Positions 35,758-48,955 of a stretch of 64,000 nt of DNA are shown here, piece after piece. The translations under genes and the position numbers were made by a program. Under the pieces are notes generated by a model that saw only the letters and a program-made list of their open reading frames with translations, was not told the origin of the DNA and did not search any database. The stretch comes from Prosapia bicincta (lineage: Eukaryota; Arthropoda; Insecta; Hemiptera; Cercopidae), in the NCBI GenBank assembly GCA_036971475.1, contig JBAIZL010000005.1, positions 59,820,155 to 59,884,154 of the forward strand, written 5' to 3'. How positions within the stretch are numbered: position 1 is the stretch's first letter; every line of letters begins with the position of its first letter.

Positions 35758-36198
35758 CTATGCAATCTCCATGCTGGGGTTTGGTGCTCGTGGTTGATTG
35801 CTTCCCACCTGTTGCACCTCACCCCTCACAACATCCAAGCCCTGGACGTTAACATGCTCGGCTCGTTTTTGGCCTCCCCTGCATTGTGTACTCAGGATTA
35901 TTGGCCCTCCCGCTGCTCTCGCCTGATCTCTTCGGAGCCGTCTTCTGGCCGCTCCACTCATAGAGAAAGCATTTCTTCGTAGAGAAAGCGTGCTCAACTC
36001 TACAACCATTTCACTGGTTTCTGCAGTCGGCAGCTTGGTAGCCGCCCCCGCACCCCCAGTAGTGGTTGCCGTTGACACATCTGCTACAGACTCATGGTTT
36101 GCCGTCTCATTGGCTCCCGCTGTCTGTGCAGACTCAACATTAATTTGTGTACTTACTTGGTCCATTAGCTTCCCAAGTATGGGGGAAAGAACGGTCAA
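35758..36198 (-). pseudogene. LINE ORF1-like fragment
   Basis: A 146-residue frame rich in A, T, S and E. A basic segment LRRNAFSMSGAARRRLRRDQ resembles the 'SGAxRRxLRK' sequence seen in insect LINE ORF1 proteins. The remainder is low-complexity and alanine-rich with no zinc knuckle. An upstream frame at 36373-36609 (with WSGNNPNDTVVTKES) may belong to the same ORF or a 5' leader. The assignment is inferred from the basic motif and from its place directly 5' of RNase H. A host-derived insert cannot be excluded. Confidence 0.45.
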
Positions 36199-36750
36199 CC
36201 AGAGCAGAACCCCTACTGCCCTGGCAAGACAACATACAATGAGGTTTTGTCTGGTTCCTCAAGGGGATCATGTGCTACTGCATTTTATACCCTGCAACCA
36301 TTCATCCATCGGCACGATGCCTTCCCCCTTGAATTGGGTATTCAGTCACTGACCTTGAAGCACACCCCAAGTTCAGGACATTATTAACTGTTGCTCATGG
36401 AGCGAACCGCCTGCTTTACTCTCTTTCGTTACAACTGTGTCGTTAGGGTTGTTTCCCGACCATACTTCACAGCCGCATTGCCCTTGGTTCACCTGAGAGG
36501 TGAGAGTAGCATTGTGAGGACTTAATTCCCAACTACCCCAGTCCCCAGTCAGAGCAGTTATTTCTACGACACCCAACCGGTTGACTGACGAGGAGGAATA
36601 ATTCCTCACCTTTGAACCATTGCCTTGATCCGGGCCTGCTTATTCAGAAACCTTCCGGAATCCTTATTCACAAGTAACCTACATATCTGTAGGCCGTTCC
36701 ACTATCCGCCACCCGTGGACCCGCCCAGTTGCTAAGGCAAGCTAACTGGG

Positions 36751-38689
36751 TTTGAAGATGTTAATAAATTTATTGGCAAAAAGCTTTGAAAAATATACAT
36801 AAATTTAAAATTCTTGTATTTGAAATATTTTTATTCATTTATTATGTTACAAGAAAACTATTAAGTGTTATTGTAATCAGTGGTGGCCCTAAACTATTTT
36901 CACTGATGAGGATCGACCTATTTGAATTCATTTTACAACTTGTTTGAATCAATTTGATTTTTGAAGGAAACTTTTATCTTCTTCTATTCGAAGAAAGAAA
37001 GGATTTCTGTTCTCGCGACCCTAACCTTTTAACTACTAACTTTTCCTCAAATTTTAATTTACAAATCGGAGTTTTGCTTAAATTATTCACTGTATTTATT
37101 GCTATAAAATAATATAAAACATAAAATAACCAATCAGAACGTTATTATTGTATTATTTAATGACATTTTATCGCACGACTCACAAAAATAAAGTACTTCA
37201 TAACACGAGTGTTTTTACGTGCACCTCATAGACAAGTTGGATAGTGGCTACAGGGCCAGATAAAATTGGCGCATTCGATGTGTATATTGCGACATAGAAA
37301 TTGCTTATAGCGAGTGATTGACGCCTACAGTAGAATCACTTTGTGAAAAATCGGGGTGTTGGATGCGCGGTTTCTAGATTCACTAGTGCGCGTGCGCGTT
37401 AACGCGACAGCTCTGAGCGACACTTCATTTGGTCGTGAAAGCAGCCGGTGGTGGATCTATACGTACCTTGCAAAAAACATTTTCTGGCGTTATGTTTTGT
37501 TTGTCGTTTTGTATTATCGTTTGTGTTTTATAGTGCACGTGTTTTAGAAATGGCGCAACAGGGTAGTACCCGGGTTTTTCCTCTTGACGTCTATAAATGA
37601 ATCAACTCACCCGAAAGTATGTAGTCAGGCTAGTAGCGTTTCTACTTAGAATTTTCTCTTCCTCCTCCCCTCGCACGCAGCCAAGCCCCACCCCTCATCC
37701 TCGCATGCTTGCGAGAGGCGATTTTTGTCAAAGTAATTCAACTGTACTATACAAGGCTATTCTAATACTACGGGCCAGATATACTTGGCTCTTCTGTAAT
37801 GGCAAGTACTCGTACCTTTAATTGCGCATGTTTGTTGCCCCTAAAGCTCATCAATCACAAAATTATCATCCACGCGAATTTTATAGGTTCGCTCTTACTT
37901 AATTATACAAGTTCTTACTTTCCCTTATGTTGGTGGGGTCTGACTAATTGAGCTCTTGTGGGGATGCCGCCTCTGTATATACAGAGTATCTCGAACTATA
38001 TTACGTTCAGCTTTAAACAGAAATAACGAATTCTGTAAAGATCTTAAAGAGCAACATGCAAAACTTCGGCGTTTTATCATTTCAAACAAAAAAGATAAAT
38101 TACCCTTAGAGTGAAGTTCGGAATCTCAGTGATACACATATCAAAAAATTGTAGTTTCGATAAAGTAATATCGATTCCTGTTAAGGCCGTACGTGCGTCG
38201 CTATTACTTGCAAGACAGGACTAGGCCTAAAAAAGTAAAGAACACAACTGATATTATCCGACTGTAATTGCGCAGTTCACCTTTGTATATTTTCATCCCG
38301 TGATGTAATTGTACACTATAGGTTACCATTAGATACGCTATCTACTCTCTGTGGATAATTGTCGTGTATCGAACTAATCCGTATGAGCGGTGGAAAATTG
38401 TATCCTTCAACAATCTACAGGGTATGAAATTAGTTTGCATTCAAATATATCATAAAACTTTTACATTAAAGACATTCGTAATTACAATGTTTTTTCTCTA
38501 TAATTTCTTGAACAAAGGCAGTTGCATTTTTATCAACGCGACTGCTTTAAATTTACCTTGTCTGTTTTTAGCTTTCATATAATTACATTATGGATTTGTT
38601 AGACAATATTATATTTTGAATGCCTTGATGTTTAGATTGTATTGAAATAATATTTAAAGGAATTTTGATAACATGACTGTAAGACAAGA
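36751..38689. other. Unassigned sequence with a CpG-rich patch at 37.34-37.58 kb
   Basis: At 37360-37580 the sequence is unusually CpG-rich (GTGCGCGTGCGCGTTAACGC and others) and ends in GAAATGGCGCAACAGGGTAG with a reading frame of only 16 codons. It could be a promoter or first exon, or a transposon end. GGGCCAGATAAAATTGGC at about 37252 and GGGCCAGATATACTTGGC at about 37770 are similar direct repeats. No gene is recognised. Confidence 0.35.
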
Positions 38690-41600
38690 AACAATCACAG
38701 ACAGAATTAATGTAAGGAAATGGGGGGGAAACAGAGATAAGATTACCTATAGAGGAGGAAAGCATCTCCGATAGAACAACCATAGAAAATAGGAGGAATC
38801 ACATCAAGAATTGCTATAGGAAGATGAGGGAGTGTCATAGATATGATTAACATAGGTAGATTGTTAAGAATCATAGATGAAATTAATATAGGGAAATAAA
38901 AAAAACTCACATGTAGGATTAAAATGGGAGGATGTGGAAGAGCCACAGAAATGAATAATGAAGGGAGGTGTTAGATAATCACAGGTAGGATTAAAGTAGG
39001 GAGGCTTGAGAGAATCATAGATTTAATTAATATAGGGAAATGGGAGAAAATCAAAGATAGGATTAAGATAGGGGGATGCGAAAGTCATAGAAAAGATTAA
39101 TGAAGGGAGGTGTTAGATAATCACAGGTAGGATTAAAGTAGGGAGGCTTGAGAGAATCATAGATTTAATTAATATAGGGAAATGGGAGAAAATCAAAGAT
39201 AGGATTAAGATAGAGGGATGCGGAAGTCATAGAAAAGATTAATGATGGGAGGTGTTAGATAATCACAGGTAGGATTAAAGTAGGGAGGCTTGAGAGAATC
39301 ATAGATTTAATTAATATAGGGAAATGGGAGAAAATCAAAGATAGGATTAAGATAGGGGGATGCGAAAGTCATAGAAAAGATTAATGAAGGGAGGTGTTAG
39401 ATAATCACAGGTAGGATTAAAGTAGGGAGGCTTGAGAGAATCATAGATTTAATTAATATAGGGAAATGGGAGAAAATCAAAGATAGGATTAAGATAGGGG
39501 GATGCGGAAGTCATAGAAAAGATTATTGAAGGGAGGTGTTAGATAATCACAGGTAGGATTAAAGTAGGGAGGCTTGAGAGAATCATAGATTTAATTAATA
39601 TAGGGAAATGGGAGAAAATCAAAGATAGGATTAAGATAGGGGAATGGGGAAGTCATAGAAAAGATTAATGAAGGGAGGTGTTAGATAATCACAGGTAGGA
39701 TTAAAGTAGGGAGGCTTGAGAGAATCATAGATTTAATTAATATAGGGAAATGGGAGAAAATCAAAGATAGGATTAAGATAGGGGAATGGGGAAGTCATAG
39801 AAAAGATTAATGAAGTGAGGTGTTAGATAATCACAGGTAGGATTAAAGTAGGGAGGCTTGAGAGAATCATAGATTTAATTAATATAGGGAAATGGGAGAA
39901 AATCAAAGATAGGATTAAGATAGGGGGTTGCGGAAGTCATAGAAAAGATTAATGAAGGGAGGTGTTAGATAATCACAGGTAGGATTAAAGTAGGGAGGCT
40001 TGAGAGAATCATAGATTTAATAATTATAGGGAAATGGGAGAAAATCAAAGATAGGATTAAGATAGGGGGATGCGGAAGTTATAGAAAAGATTAATGAAGG
40101 CAGGTGTTAGATAATCACAGGTAGGATTAAAGTAGGGAGGCTTGAGAGAATCATAGATTTAATTAATATAGGGAAATGGGAGAAAATCAAAGATAGGATT
40201 AAGATAGGGGGATGCGGAAGTCATAGAAAAGATTATTGAAGGGAGGTGTTAGATAATCACAGGTAGGATTAAAGTAGGGAGGCTTGAGAGAATCATAGAT
40301 TTAATTAATATAGGGAAATGGGAGAAAATCAAAGATAGGATTAAGATAGGGGAATGGGGAAGTCATAGAAAAGATTAATGAAGGGAGGTGTTAGATAATC
40401 ACAGGTAGGATTAAAGTAGGGAGGCTTGAGAGAATCATAGATTTAATTAATATAGGGAAATGGGAGAAAATCAAAGATAGGATTAAGATAGGGGAATGGG
40501 GAAGTCATAGAAAAGATTAATGAAATGAGGTGTTAGATAATCACAGGTAGGATTAAAGTAGGGAGGCTTGAGAGAATCATAGATTTAATAATTATAGGGA
40601 AATGGGAGAAAATCAAAGATAGGATTAAGATAGGGGGATGCGGAAGTCATAGAAAAGATTAATGAAGGGAGGTGTTAGATAATCACAGGTAGGATTAAAG
40701 TAGGGAGGCTTGAGAGAATCATAGATTTATTTAATATAGGGAAATGGGAGAAAATCAAAGATAGGATTAAGATAGGGGGTTGCGGAAGTCATAGAAAAGA
40801 TTAATGAAGGGAGGTGTTAGATAATCACAGGTAGGATTAAAGTAGGGAGGCTTGAGAGAATCATAGATTTAATTAATATAGGGAAATGGGAGAAAATCAA
40901 AGATAGGATTAAGATAGGGGAATGGGGAGTCATAGAAAAGATTATTGAAGGGAGGTGTTAGATAATCACAGGTAGGATTAAAGTAGGGAGGCTTGAGAGA
41001 ATCATAGATTTAATACTTATAGGGAAATGGGAGAAAATCAAAGATAGGATTAAGATAGGGGGATGCGGAAGTCATAGAAAAGATTAATGAAGGGAGGTGT
41101 TAGATAATCACAGGTAGGATTAAAGTAGGGAGGCTTGAGAGAATCATAGATTTAATTAATATAGGGAAATGGGAGAAAATCAAAGATAGGATTAAGATAG
41201 GGGGATGCGGAAGTCATAGAAAAGATTAATGAAGGGAGGTGTTAGATAATCACAGGTAGGATTAAAGTAGGGAAGCTTGATAGAATCATAGATTTAATTA
41301 ATATAGGGAAATGGGAGAAAATCAAAGATAGGATTAAGATAGGGGAATGGGGAAGTCATAGAAAAGATTAATGAAGGGAGGTGTTAGATAATCACAGGTA
41401 GGATTAAAGTAGGGAGGCTTGAGAGAATCATAGATTTAATTAATATAGGGAAATGAGAGAAAATCAAAGATAGGATTAAGATAGGGGGATGCGGAAGTCA
41501 TAGAAAAGATTAATGAAGGGAGGTGTTAGATAATCACAGGTAGGATTAAAGTAGGGAATCTTGAGAGAATCATAGATTTAATTAATATAGGGAAATGGGA

Positions 41601-44500
41601 GAAAATCAAAGATAGGATTAAGATAGGGGGATGCGGAAGTCATAGAAAAGATTAATGAAGGGAGGTGTTAGATAATCACAGGTAGGATTAAAGTAGGGAG
41701 GCTTGAGAGAATCATAGATTTAATTAATATAGGGAAATGGGAGAAAATCAAAGATAGGATTAAGATAGGGGAATGGGGAGTCATAGAAAAGATTATTGAA
41801 GGGAGGTGTTAGATAATCACAGGTAGGATTAAAGTAGGGAGGCTTGAGAGAATCATAGATTTAATAATTATAGGGAAATGGGAGAAAATCAAAGATAGGA
41901 TTAAGATAGGGGGATGCGGAAGTCATAGAAAAGATTAATGAAGGCAGGTGTTAGATAATCACAGGTAGGATTAAAGTAGGGAGGCTTGAGAGAATCATAG
42001 ATTTAATTAATATAGGGAAATGGGAGAAAATCAAAGATAGGGGGATGCGGAAGTCATAGAAAAGATTAATGAAGGGAGGTGTTAGATAATCACAGGTAGG
42101 AATAAAGTAGGGAGGCTTGAGAGAATCATAGATTTAATTAATATAGGGAAATGGGAGAAAATCAAAGATAGGATTAAGATAGGGGGATGCGGAAGTCATA
42201 GAAAAGATTAATGAAGGGAGGTGTTAGATAATCACAGGTAGGATTAAAGTAGGGAGGCTTGAGAGAATCATAGATTTAATTAATATAGGGAAATGGGAGA
42301 AAATCAAAGATAGGATTAAGATAGGGGGATGCGGAAGTCATAGAAAAGATTAATGAAGGGAGGTGTTAGATAATCACAGGTAGGATTAAAGTAGGGAGGC
42401 TTGAGAGAATCATAGATTTAATTAATATAGGGAAATGGGAGAAAATCAAAGATAGGATTAAGATAGGGGGATGCGGAAGTCATAGAAAAGATTAATGAAG
42501 GGAGGTGTTAGATAATCACAGGTAGGATTAAAGTAGGGAGGCTTGAGAGAATCATAGATTTAATTAATATAGGGAAATGGGAGAAAATCAAAGATAGGAT
42601 TAAGATAGGGGAATGGGGAGTCATAGAAAAGATTATTGAAGGGAGGTGTTAGATAATCACAGGTAGGATTAAAGTAGGGAGGCTTGAGAGAATCATAGAT
42701 TTAATAATTATAGGGAAATGGGAGAAAATCAAAGATAGGATTAAGATAGGGGGATGCGGAAGTCATAGAAAAGATTAATGAAGGGAGGTGTTAGATAATC
42801 ACAGGTAGGATTAAAGTAGGGAAGCTTGATAGAATCATAGATTTAATTAATATAGGGAAATGGGAGAAAATCAAAGATAGGATTAAGATAGGGGAATGGG
42901 GAAGTCATAGAAAAGATTAATGAAGGGAGGTGTTAGATAATCACAGGTAGGATTAAAGTAGGGAGGCTTGAGAGAATCATAGATTTAATTAATATAGGGA
43001 AATGAGAGAAAATCAAAGATAGGATTAAGATAGGGGGATGCGGAAGTCATAGAAAAGATTAATGAAGGGAGGTGTTAGATAATCACAGGTAGGATTAAAG
43101 TAGGGAATCTTGAGAGAATCATAGATTTAATTAATATAGGGAAATGGGAGAAAATCAAAGATAGGATTAAGATAGGGGGATGCGGAAGTCATAGAAAAGA
43201 TTAATGAAGGGAGGTGTTAGATAATCACAGGTAGGATTAAAGTAGGGAGGCTTGAGAGAATCATAGATTTAATTAATATAGGGAAATGGGAGAAAATCAA
43301 AGATAGGATTAAGATAGGGGAATGGGGAGTCATAGAAAAGATTATTGAAGGGAGGTGTTAGATAATCACAGGTAGGATTAAAGTAGGGAGGCTTGAGAGA
43401 ATCATAGATTTAATAATTATAGGGAAATGGGAGAAAATCAAAGATAGGATTAAGATAGGGGGATGCGGAAGTCATAGAAAAGATTAATGAAGGCAGGTGT
43501 TAGATAATCACAGGTAGGATTAAAGTAGGGAGGCTTGAGAGAATCATAGATTTAATTAATATAGGGAAATGGGAGAAAATCAAAGATAGGGGGATGCGGA
43601 AGTCATAGAAAAGATTAATGAAGGGAGGTGTTAGATAATCACAGGTAGGAATAAAGTAGGGAGGCTTGAGAGAATCATAGATTTAATTAATATAGGGAAA
43701 TGGGAGAAAATCAAAGATAGGATTAAGATAGGGGGATGCGGAAGTCATAGAAAAGATTAATGAAGGGAGGTGTTAGATAATCACAGGTAGGATTAAAGTA
43801 GGGAGGCTTGAGAGAATCATAGATTTAATTAATATAGGGAAATGGGAGAAAATCAAAGATAGGATTAAGATAGGGGGATGCGGAAGTCATAGAAAAGATT
43901 AATGAAGGGAGGTGTTAGATAATCACAGGTAGGATTAAAGTAGGGAGGCTTGAGAGAATCATAGATTTAATTAATATAGGGAAATGGGAGAAAATCAAAG
44001 ATAGGATTAAGATAGGGGGATGCGGAAGTCATAGAAAAGATTAATGAAGGGAGGTGTTAGATAATCACAGGTAGGATTAAAGTAGGGAGGCTTGAGAGAA
44101 TCATAGATTTAATTAATATAGGGAAATGGGAGAAAATCAAAGATAGGATTAAGATAGGGGGATGGGGAAGTCATAGAAAAGATTAATGAAGTGAGGTGTT
44201 AGATTGTCATAGGTAGGATTAAAGTAGGGAGGCTTGAGAGAATCATAGATTTAATTAATATAGGGAAATGGGAGAAAATCAAAGATAGGATTAAGATAGG
44301 GGAATGGGAAAGTCACAGAAAAGATTAATGAAGGGAGGTGTTAGATTGTCATAGGTAGAATTGAAGTAGGGAGGTTTGAGAGAATCATAGTTTAAATTAA
44401 TAAGGGGAAATAGGAGAAAAACACAGGTAGGATTACGATAGGAAGAAGGGGAAGACTCATAGCTAGTTCTAATGAGGGTAGGCACTAGAGAATCATATAT
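38690..44500. repeat. 142-bp satellite, about 41 copies, built from 36-bp sub-units with higher-order duplications
   Basis: The 142-bp unit consists of four related blocks of 36, 36, 36 and 34 bp, starting GGGAGGTGTTAGATAATCAC, GGGAGGCTTGAGAGAATCAT, GGGAAATGGGAGAAAATCAA and GGGGGATGCGGAAGTCATAG. The array arose from a 36-mer that became a tetramer. Above this, rare variants recur at fixed distances. AAGCTTGATAG (41270 and 42816), AAATGAGAGAAAATC (41452 and 43002), GGGAATCTTGAGAG (41553 and 43103) and a unit with a short deletion (42032 and 43584) are each about 1,550 bp apart. Others repeat at about 710 bp. Left (to about 38940) and right (after about 44340) edges are diverged. No coding function. 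Confidence 0.95.
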
Positions 44501-45461
44501 GTATGCGGTTTCCAATCAAGAGGTAGATTTACTCTCCTTTGGGGCTATACAGATGTATCTAACCTTTAAGTCTCGTGTATTGATAGAAGAAAGGAAGATT
44601 GTAGGCTGAAGGAAGAGGTATAAATCTTTTCTAATACTGTAATTGTGAAGCATCATATGTCGCTTGGGCAGCATCGATTTTCTGAAAGACGCTTACACTC
44701 TACCTGACAGAACAAGAAGTGTTTACATATCCCGTTAGTGTCTCTGTGCTGGGTAAAGGTATTTAACACAAAGCGGATCACTGGATGCAAAGCAGAATAA
44801 AGTCAAAATCGTTATACGGTACTGAATTGTAACGGGCTTGGTTGTCATCACTCGGCCTAGAAATATCATATAGGCCTACTCGTATTATACGTTATGATAC
44901 TTATAATGGTACTTAGTGGCCTTCGCCTTCTTAAAATCTAACATTTTCTAATAGCAAAAGATTTCATACTCGCGTCTCCCTCGCAACACGACAATTAAGT
45001 CGAATATTTTTTTTTGATATTTCAAAACTGTTTTACTTTATTTTACACTTCTAAAATATACATTTCCGTAGAAGTAAAAGTAGAAGACAAAGACAACAAA
45101 CACAGTGTGAAGTAACAATAAAACGACTAGCACTACAGATTAACTACAGCCAATTACATATCGGTTTTATCATTAAAATAATTATTCTTTCCAACTTCAT
45201 TTATATCTAAATCGTGAACCTTAACTGAACCTAAATTTATCACAAATATTCAACCTCGAAAGGAGTTGATGTTATTTTAAACAGGAAAAATCCGGCTAAA
45301 GGTTGGCAAAGGTTGGAATGCGAGAGGAATGTAACGTTGGAATGCAAAAACTATGCAAAACAGGAAAACTTTTGCTTACGCTGAAGCTAAATAAACATGC
45401 AAATCATGCCGGCACTCCCGGTGGTACTCCCTTTATGAAACGTTATCTCACGAGTTCAACT
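44501..45461. other. Unassigned sequence
   Basis: No recognised gene or repeat. Confidence 0.5.
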
Positions 45462-45628
45462 AAACATTGTTAAATTGTTTAACAAAATGATGAATATGGA
45501 TCACATTCTAGATATGGCTTTAATTAAAACATTCAATGCAGAAAAGAACACATTGTTAAATTGTTTAACAAAATCATGCATATGTATCATTTTCTAGATA
45601 TGGCTTTAATTAAAACATTCAATGCAGG
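45462..45628. repeat. Tandem duplication of about 84 bp (two copies)
   Basis: ACATTGTTAAATTGTTTAAC followed by AAAATGATGAATATGGATCA, then TCTAGATATGGCTTTAATTA and AAACATTCAATGCAG, repeats once with a few differences (ATCATGCATATGTATCA). Confidence 0.85.
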
Positions 45629-46494
45629 AAACAGTTTTTGGTTCTTCGTAAATTATTTTTGCCCTTCAGTTTTAAGGGGAGTCTTGTGACACGGCCTTCT
45701 CTTTTCAACTTGTTCTTATTTTGTTAAATTGTTAATAAATACAGATAAGTTTAGAAAACATTTTTAATTATGTCATTAAATGAAGAAAACTTTTTAGAAA
45801 ATACAAACTTGTTTAGGAAACTCCATGTTTTTATAGCCTACTGATACTGAGTGCATTATATTTATTATAGTATAACATATTACGACCTGATAACGCGTTG
45901 CTATAATTCCTTATTATTTCCTGTACCAGAGGAACAATTCCAGTGCCTCACCTATCTCATTAACTCCTTTCCATTGTTCTGTGTGACCCCTGTAGAGAGT
46001 TGGTCTGTAGGAAAAGAATAATCGAGGACAGATGACATAAGATGGTACTGAGGAAAGGAAACAATATTCCTCTGCGAAAAGGGGGAAATTATGCCGTAGT
46101 AAGGTTAGGTTCACCTACCAGTACATGTGTTTAGCACCGGAGTGAAGAGGTATCAACGCCCGCTAAACAAGGTATCAACGGGCTTGTTCTAAATATTCTT
46201 CAAAATATGTCGTTTATGAATAAATTTAAATTAGGACATCTTCACTATAAGTTTTAATTGTGTAGTAAAAAAAATAAATTTCTAAGGTGGGTGCATTAAA
46301 ATAAAATATTGTTAAAACAGAGCCACTTCTTTTAATTGGTCTATCTGAAGAATTTTTGAGGATGTCTTGAATTTCTATTCTAGCAACCTATAATATTTAC
46401 TTAGATTAAATAATTAAACAAAAATTTATATATTTTTAACAGTTGAACTTTACAGAAATTCTATTAGTATAACTAGGAAGAGTGATGCTCCAGC
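45629..46494. other. Unassigned AT-rich sequence
   Basis: Nothing recognised before the 180-bp array. Confidence 0.5.
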
Positions 46495-48955
46495 AGTGTT
46501 CGAATTGTCAAGATGTACTTCCAATTTCAATTTCACTTAAACCTTTTCCAGTGTTGAAGTAGGAAACTGACTCTCATTATTTAGCTTGACATTTTGCTCA
46601 TCATTATCACTTCCAGATCCATTTTACATTCGTATACATGTAAAGGTAACATGAATTTCTAGTCTCCGATCGTACAATACTTCAAATTTTAAAGGCTACT
46701 TCCAATTTCAAGTTCACTTACAATTTTTCCAGTGTTGAAGTAGGAAAATGAGTGTCATTATTTAACTTGAAATTTTGCTCATCATTATCACTTCCAGATC
46801 CATTTTACATTCGTATATGTAAAGGTAACATGAATTTCTTGTCTCCAATCGTAGAATACTTCAAATTTTTAAGTCTCCAATCGTACAATACTTCAAATTT
46901 TTACAGGTTACTTCCAATTTCAAGTTCAATTACAATTTTTCCAGTAATGAAGTAGGAAAATGAGTCCATTATTTAACTTGAAATTTTGATCATCATTATC
47001 ACTTCCAGATCCATTTTACATTCGTATATGTAAAGGTAACATGAATTTCTTGTCTCCAATCGTAGAATACTTCAAATTTTTAAGTCTCCAATCGTACAAT
47101 ACTTCAAATTTTTACAGGTTACTTCCAATTTCAAGTTCAATTACAATTTTTCCAGTAATGAAGTAGGAAAATGAGTCCATTATTTAACTTGAAATTTTGA
47201 TCATCATTATCACTTCCAGATCCATTTTACATTCGTATATGTAAAGGTAACATGAATTTCTAGTCTCCGATCGTACAATACTTCAAATTTTAAAGGCTAC
47301 TTCCAATTTCAAGTTCACTTACAATTTTTCCAGTGTTGAAGTAGGAAAATGAGTCTCATTATTTAACTTGAAATTTTGCTCATCATTATCACTTCCAGAT
47401 CCATTTTACATTCGTATATGTAAAGGTAACATGAATTTTTAGTCTCCAATCGTACAATACTTCAAATTTTTACAGGTTATTTCCAATTTCAAGTTCACTT
47501 ACAATTTTTCCAGTAATGAAGTAGGAAAATGAGTCCCATTATTTAACTTGAAATTTTGCTCATCGTAATCACTTCCAGATCCATTTTACATTCGTATATG
47601 TAAAGGTAACATGAATTTCTAGTCTCCAATGGTACAATACTTCAAATTTTTAAAGGCTACTTCCAATTTAAAGTTCACTTACAATTTTTCCAGTATTGAA
47701 GTAGGAAATGAGTCTCATTATTTAACTTGAAATTTTGCTCATCATTATCACTTCCAGATCCATTTTAGATTCGTATATGTAAAGGTAACATGAATTTCTA
47801 GTCTCCAATCGTAGAATACTTCAAATTTTTAAAGGCTACTTCCAATTTCAAGTTCACTTACAATTTTTCCAGTAATGACGTAGGAAAATGAGTCCCATTA
47901 TTTAACTTGAAATTTTGCTCATCGTAATCACTTCCAGATCCATTTTACATTCGTATATGTAAAGGTAACATGAATTTTTAGTCTCCAATCGTACAATACT
48001 TCAAATTTTTACAGGTTACTTCCAATTTCAAGTTCACCTACAATTTTTCCAGTGTTGAAGTAGGAAAATGAGTCCCATTATTTAACTTGAAATTTTGCTC
48101 ATCGTAATCACTTCCAGATCCATTTTACATTCGTATATGTAAAGGTAACATGAATTTTTAGTCTCCAATCGTACAATACTTCAAATTTTTACAGGTTACT
48201 TCCAATTTCAAGTTCACTTACAATTTTTCCAGTGTTGAAGTAGGAAAATGAGTCTCATTATTTAACTTGAAATTTTGCTCATCATTATCACTTCCAGATC
48301 CATTTTACATTCGTATATGTAAAGGTAACATGAATTTCTAGTCTCCAATCGTACAATACTTCAAATTTTTAAAGGTTACTTCCAATTTCAAGTTCACTTA
48401 CAATTTTTCCAGTACTGAAGTGTGAAAATGAATCCCATTATTTAACTTGAAATTTTGCTCATCGTAATCACTTCCAGATCCATTTTACATTCGTATATGT
48501 AAAGGTAACATGAATTTCTAGTCTCCAATCGTAGAATACTTCAAATTTTGAAAGGCTACTTCCAATTTCAAGTTCACTTACAATTTTTCCAGTAATGACG
48601 TAGGAAAATGAGTACCATTATTTAACTTGAAATTTTGCTCATCGTAATCACTTCCAGATCCATTTTACATTCGTATATGTAAAGGTAACATGAATTTTTA
48701 GTCTCCAATCGTACAATACTTCAAATTTTTACAGGTTACTTCCAATTTCAAGTTCACTTACAATTTTTCCAGTAATGAAGTAGGAAAATGAGTCCATTAT
48801 TTAACTTGAAATTTTGCTCATCGTAATCACTTCCAGATCCATTTTACATTCGTATATGTAAAGGTAACATGCATTTCTAGTCTCCAATTGTACAATACTT
48901 CAAATTTACAAGGCTACTTCCAATTTTAAGTTCACTTAAAATTTTTCCTAATATA
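46495..48955. repeat. 180-bp satellite, about 13 copies
   Basis: ACTTCCAGATCCATTTTACA recurs about every 180 bp from 46609 to 48827. The unit also includes GTAAAGGTAACATGAATTTC and GAAGTAGGAAAATGAGT. Two units (about 46800-47200) are about 211 bp because TCTCCAATCGTAGAATACTT followed by CAAATTTTTAAG is duplicated inside them. Those two neighbours are almost identical, so the longer form was itself amplified. No coding function. Confidence 0.95.

Larger units (their letters stand above)
34690..36750 (-). mobile_element. LINE deletion derivative: ORF1-like part joined to RNase H, poly(A)-type 3' end
   Basis: On the minus strand the segment runs from a GC-rich start (CCCAGTTAGCTTGCC... at about 36735) through two ORF1-like frames (36373-36609 and 35758-36198). 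It continues into an RNase H region (34916-35738) and ends in A-rich sequence at about 34680-34702. Its base composition is clearly more GC-rich than both flanks, so the limits are visible by eye. No reverse transcriptase or endonuclease lies between the ORF1-like and RNase H parts, which are only about 20 bp apart. No clean target duplication was found. Confidence 0.7.

Noticed and set aside
35040..36352. Plus-strand ORFs of 62-120 residues
   Set aside because: Antisense shadows of the GC-richer LINE derivative, whose RNase H motifs read on the minus strand.
36890..37260. CAGTGGTGGCCC near 36878 as a hAT terminus
   Set aside because: No matching inverted end and no 8-bp duplication were found.
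44291..44515. 74-residue minus ORF at the end of the 142-bp array
   Set aside because: Translation of diverged satellite units.
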